This document shows, piece by piece, positions 6,139 to 6,252 of a stretch of DNA of 6,252 nt. Source of the stretch: Gammaproteobacteria bacterium (lineage in GTDB: Bacteria; Pseudomonadota; Gammaproteobacteria; Steroidobacterales; Steroidobacteraceae). The notes beneath the pieces were generated by a model. The model saw nothing but the letters and a program-made list of their open reading frames with translations. It had not been told where the DNA came from and did no database searches. A program made the translations under genes and the position numbers. Every line of letters begins with the position of its first letter. Position 1 is the first letter of the stretch. Location: NCBI GenBank assembly GCA_003156695.1, contig PMHN01000329.1, forward strand, positions 1 to 6,252, written 5' to 3'.

Positions 6139-6252
6139 ATGCGCAATTCCCGCTGCAATCAGCACGCCCGGCTGCTTTGCCTGGCGCTGTGCATGGCGCC
6201 GTGCGCGGCGCTGTTTGCACAAGAGACTCCGGCGCCGTCGGCGCCTGCTGCC
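6139..6252 (+). CDS. N-terminus of an exported protein (runs off window; possible ExbB/TolQ-type subunit)
   Basis: ATG 6139 follows the previous TGA by 2 bases and has GGAGGAA 7-9 bases upstream, so the start is well supported. Only 38 codons are visible. Residues 1-27 look like a Sec signal peptide: Arg at 2, 5 and 11, a hydrophobic core LLCLALCMAPCAAL, and an ALFA cut before Gln28. The mature start QETPAPSAPAA is Ala/Pro-rich. Four cysteines (6, 14, 18, 22) fall within the signal region, but none sits in a lipobox. In related clusters as I remember them, the next gene is a MotA/TolQ/ExbB proton-channel protein, and some ExbB proteins start with exactly this sort of cleavable signal plus Ala/Pro linker. 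That is positional inference; another secreted protein is equally compatible with the visible residues. Confidence 0.8.
   Translation, partial: MRNSRCNQHARLLCLALCMAPCAALFAQETPAPSAPAA

Noticed and set aside
1..6252. CRISPR arrays, tRNA/rRNA genes, insertion sequences, toxin-antitoxin or phage genes
   Set aside because: None found: the window is fully occupied by the five coding regions, with no regularly spaced repeats, terminal inverted repeats or RNA-like segments.

Overview
The window is GC-rich, tightly packed bacterial DNA with G/C-biased third codon positions. Four same-strand genes and the first 38 codons of a fifth fill it, with no intergenic gap longer than 10 bases. Start codons are GTG or ATG behind purine-rich Shine-Dalgarno sites. 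The layout suggests a high-GC proteobacterium, most likely a gammaproteobacterium. This assignment rests on composition and protein style only, because no marker gene is present.

Layout, left to right, all on the plus strand: (1) bases 1-519, the 3' end of a gene whose start lies outside the window, encoding an Ala/Pro/Thr-rich linker, a short coiled coil and a C-terminal beta-rich domain; (2) 530-2545, a secreted 671-residue protein with N-terminal TPR repeats, a long helical/coiled-coil half and a proline-rich tail; (3) 2542-5340, a secreted 932-residue TPR protein with a distinctive non-TPR C-terminal domain; (4) 5318-6136, a TPR lipoprotein with a canonical lipobox and a long Ala/Pro linker; (5) 6139-end, the signal peptide and first mature residues of another exported protein. 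Gene 1 ends 10 bases before gene 2; genes 2/3 overlap by 4 bases (GTGA), genes 3/4 by 23 bases, and genes 4/5 are 2 bases apart. This is one translationally coupled operon whose promoter and terminator both lie outside the window.

Every complete product carries an export signal, none shows a catalytic motif, and the mature proteins are nearly free of cysteine. The genes therefore look like the periplasmic and outer-membrane scaffold of an envelope-spanning complex. From memory of the families, consecutive large TPR proteins of this kind, including one with a C-terminal domain like that of gene 3, occur beside TolQ/ExbB-TolR/ExbD proton channels and AgmX/PglI-type proteins. That arrangement is related to the core of the Myxococcus Agl-Glt gliding/focal-adhesion machine, and relatives exist in non-gliding gammaproteobacteria with unknown function. 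Assigning this window to that group is an inference; the channel genes would lie just downstream and are not visible here.
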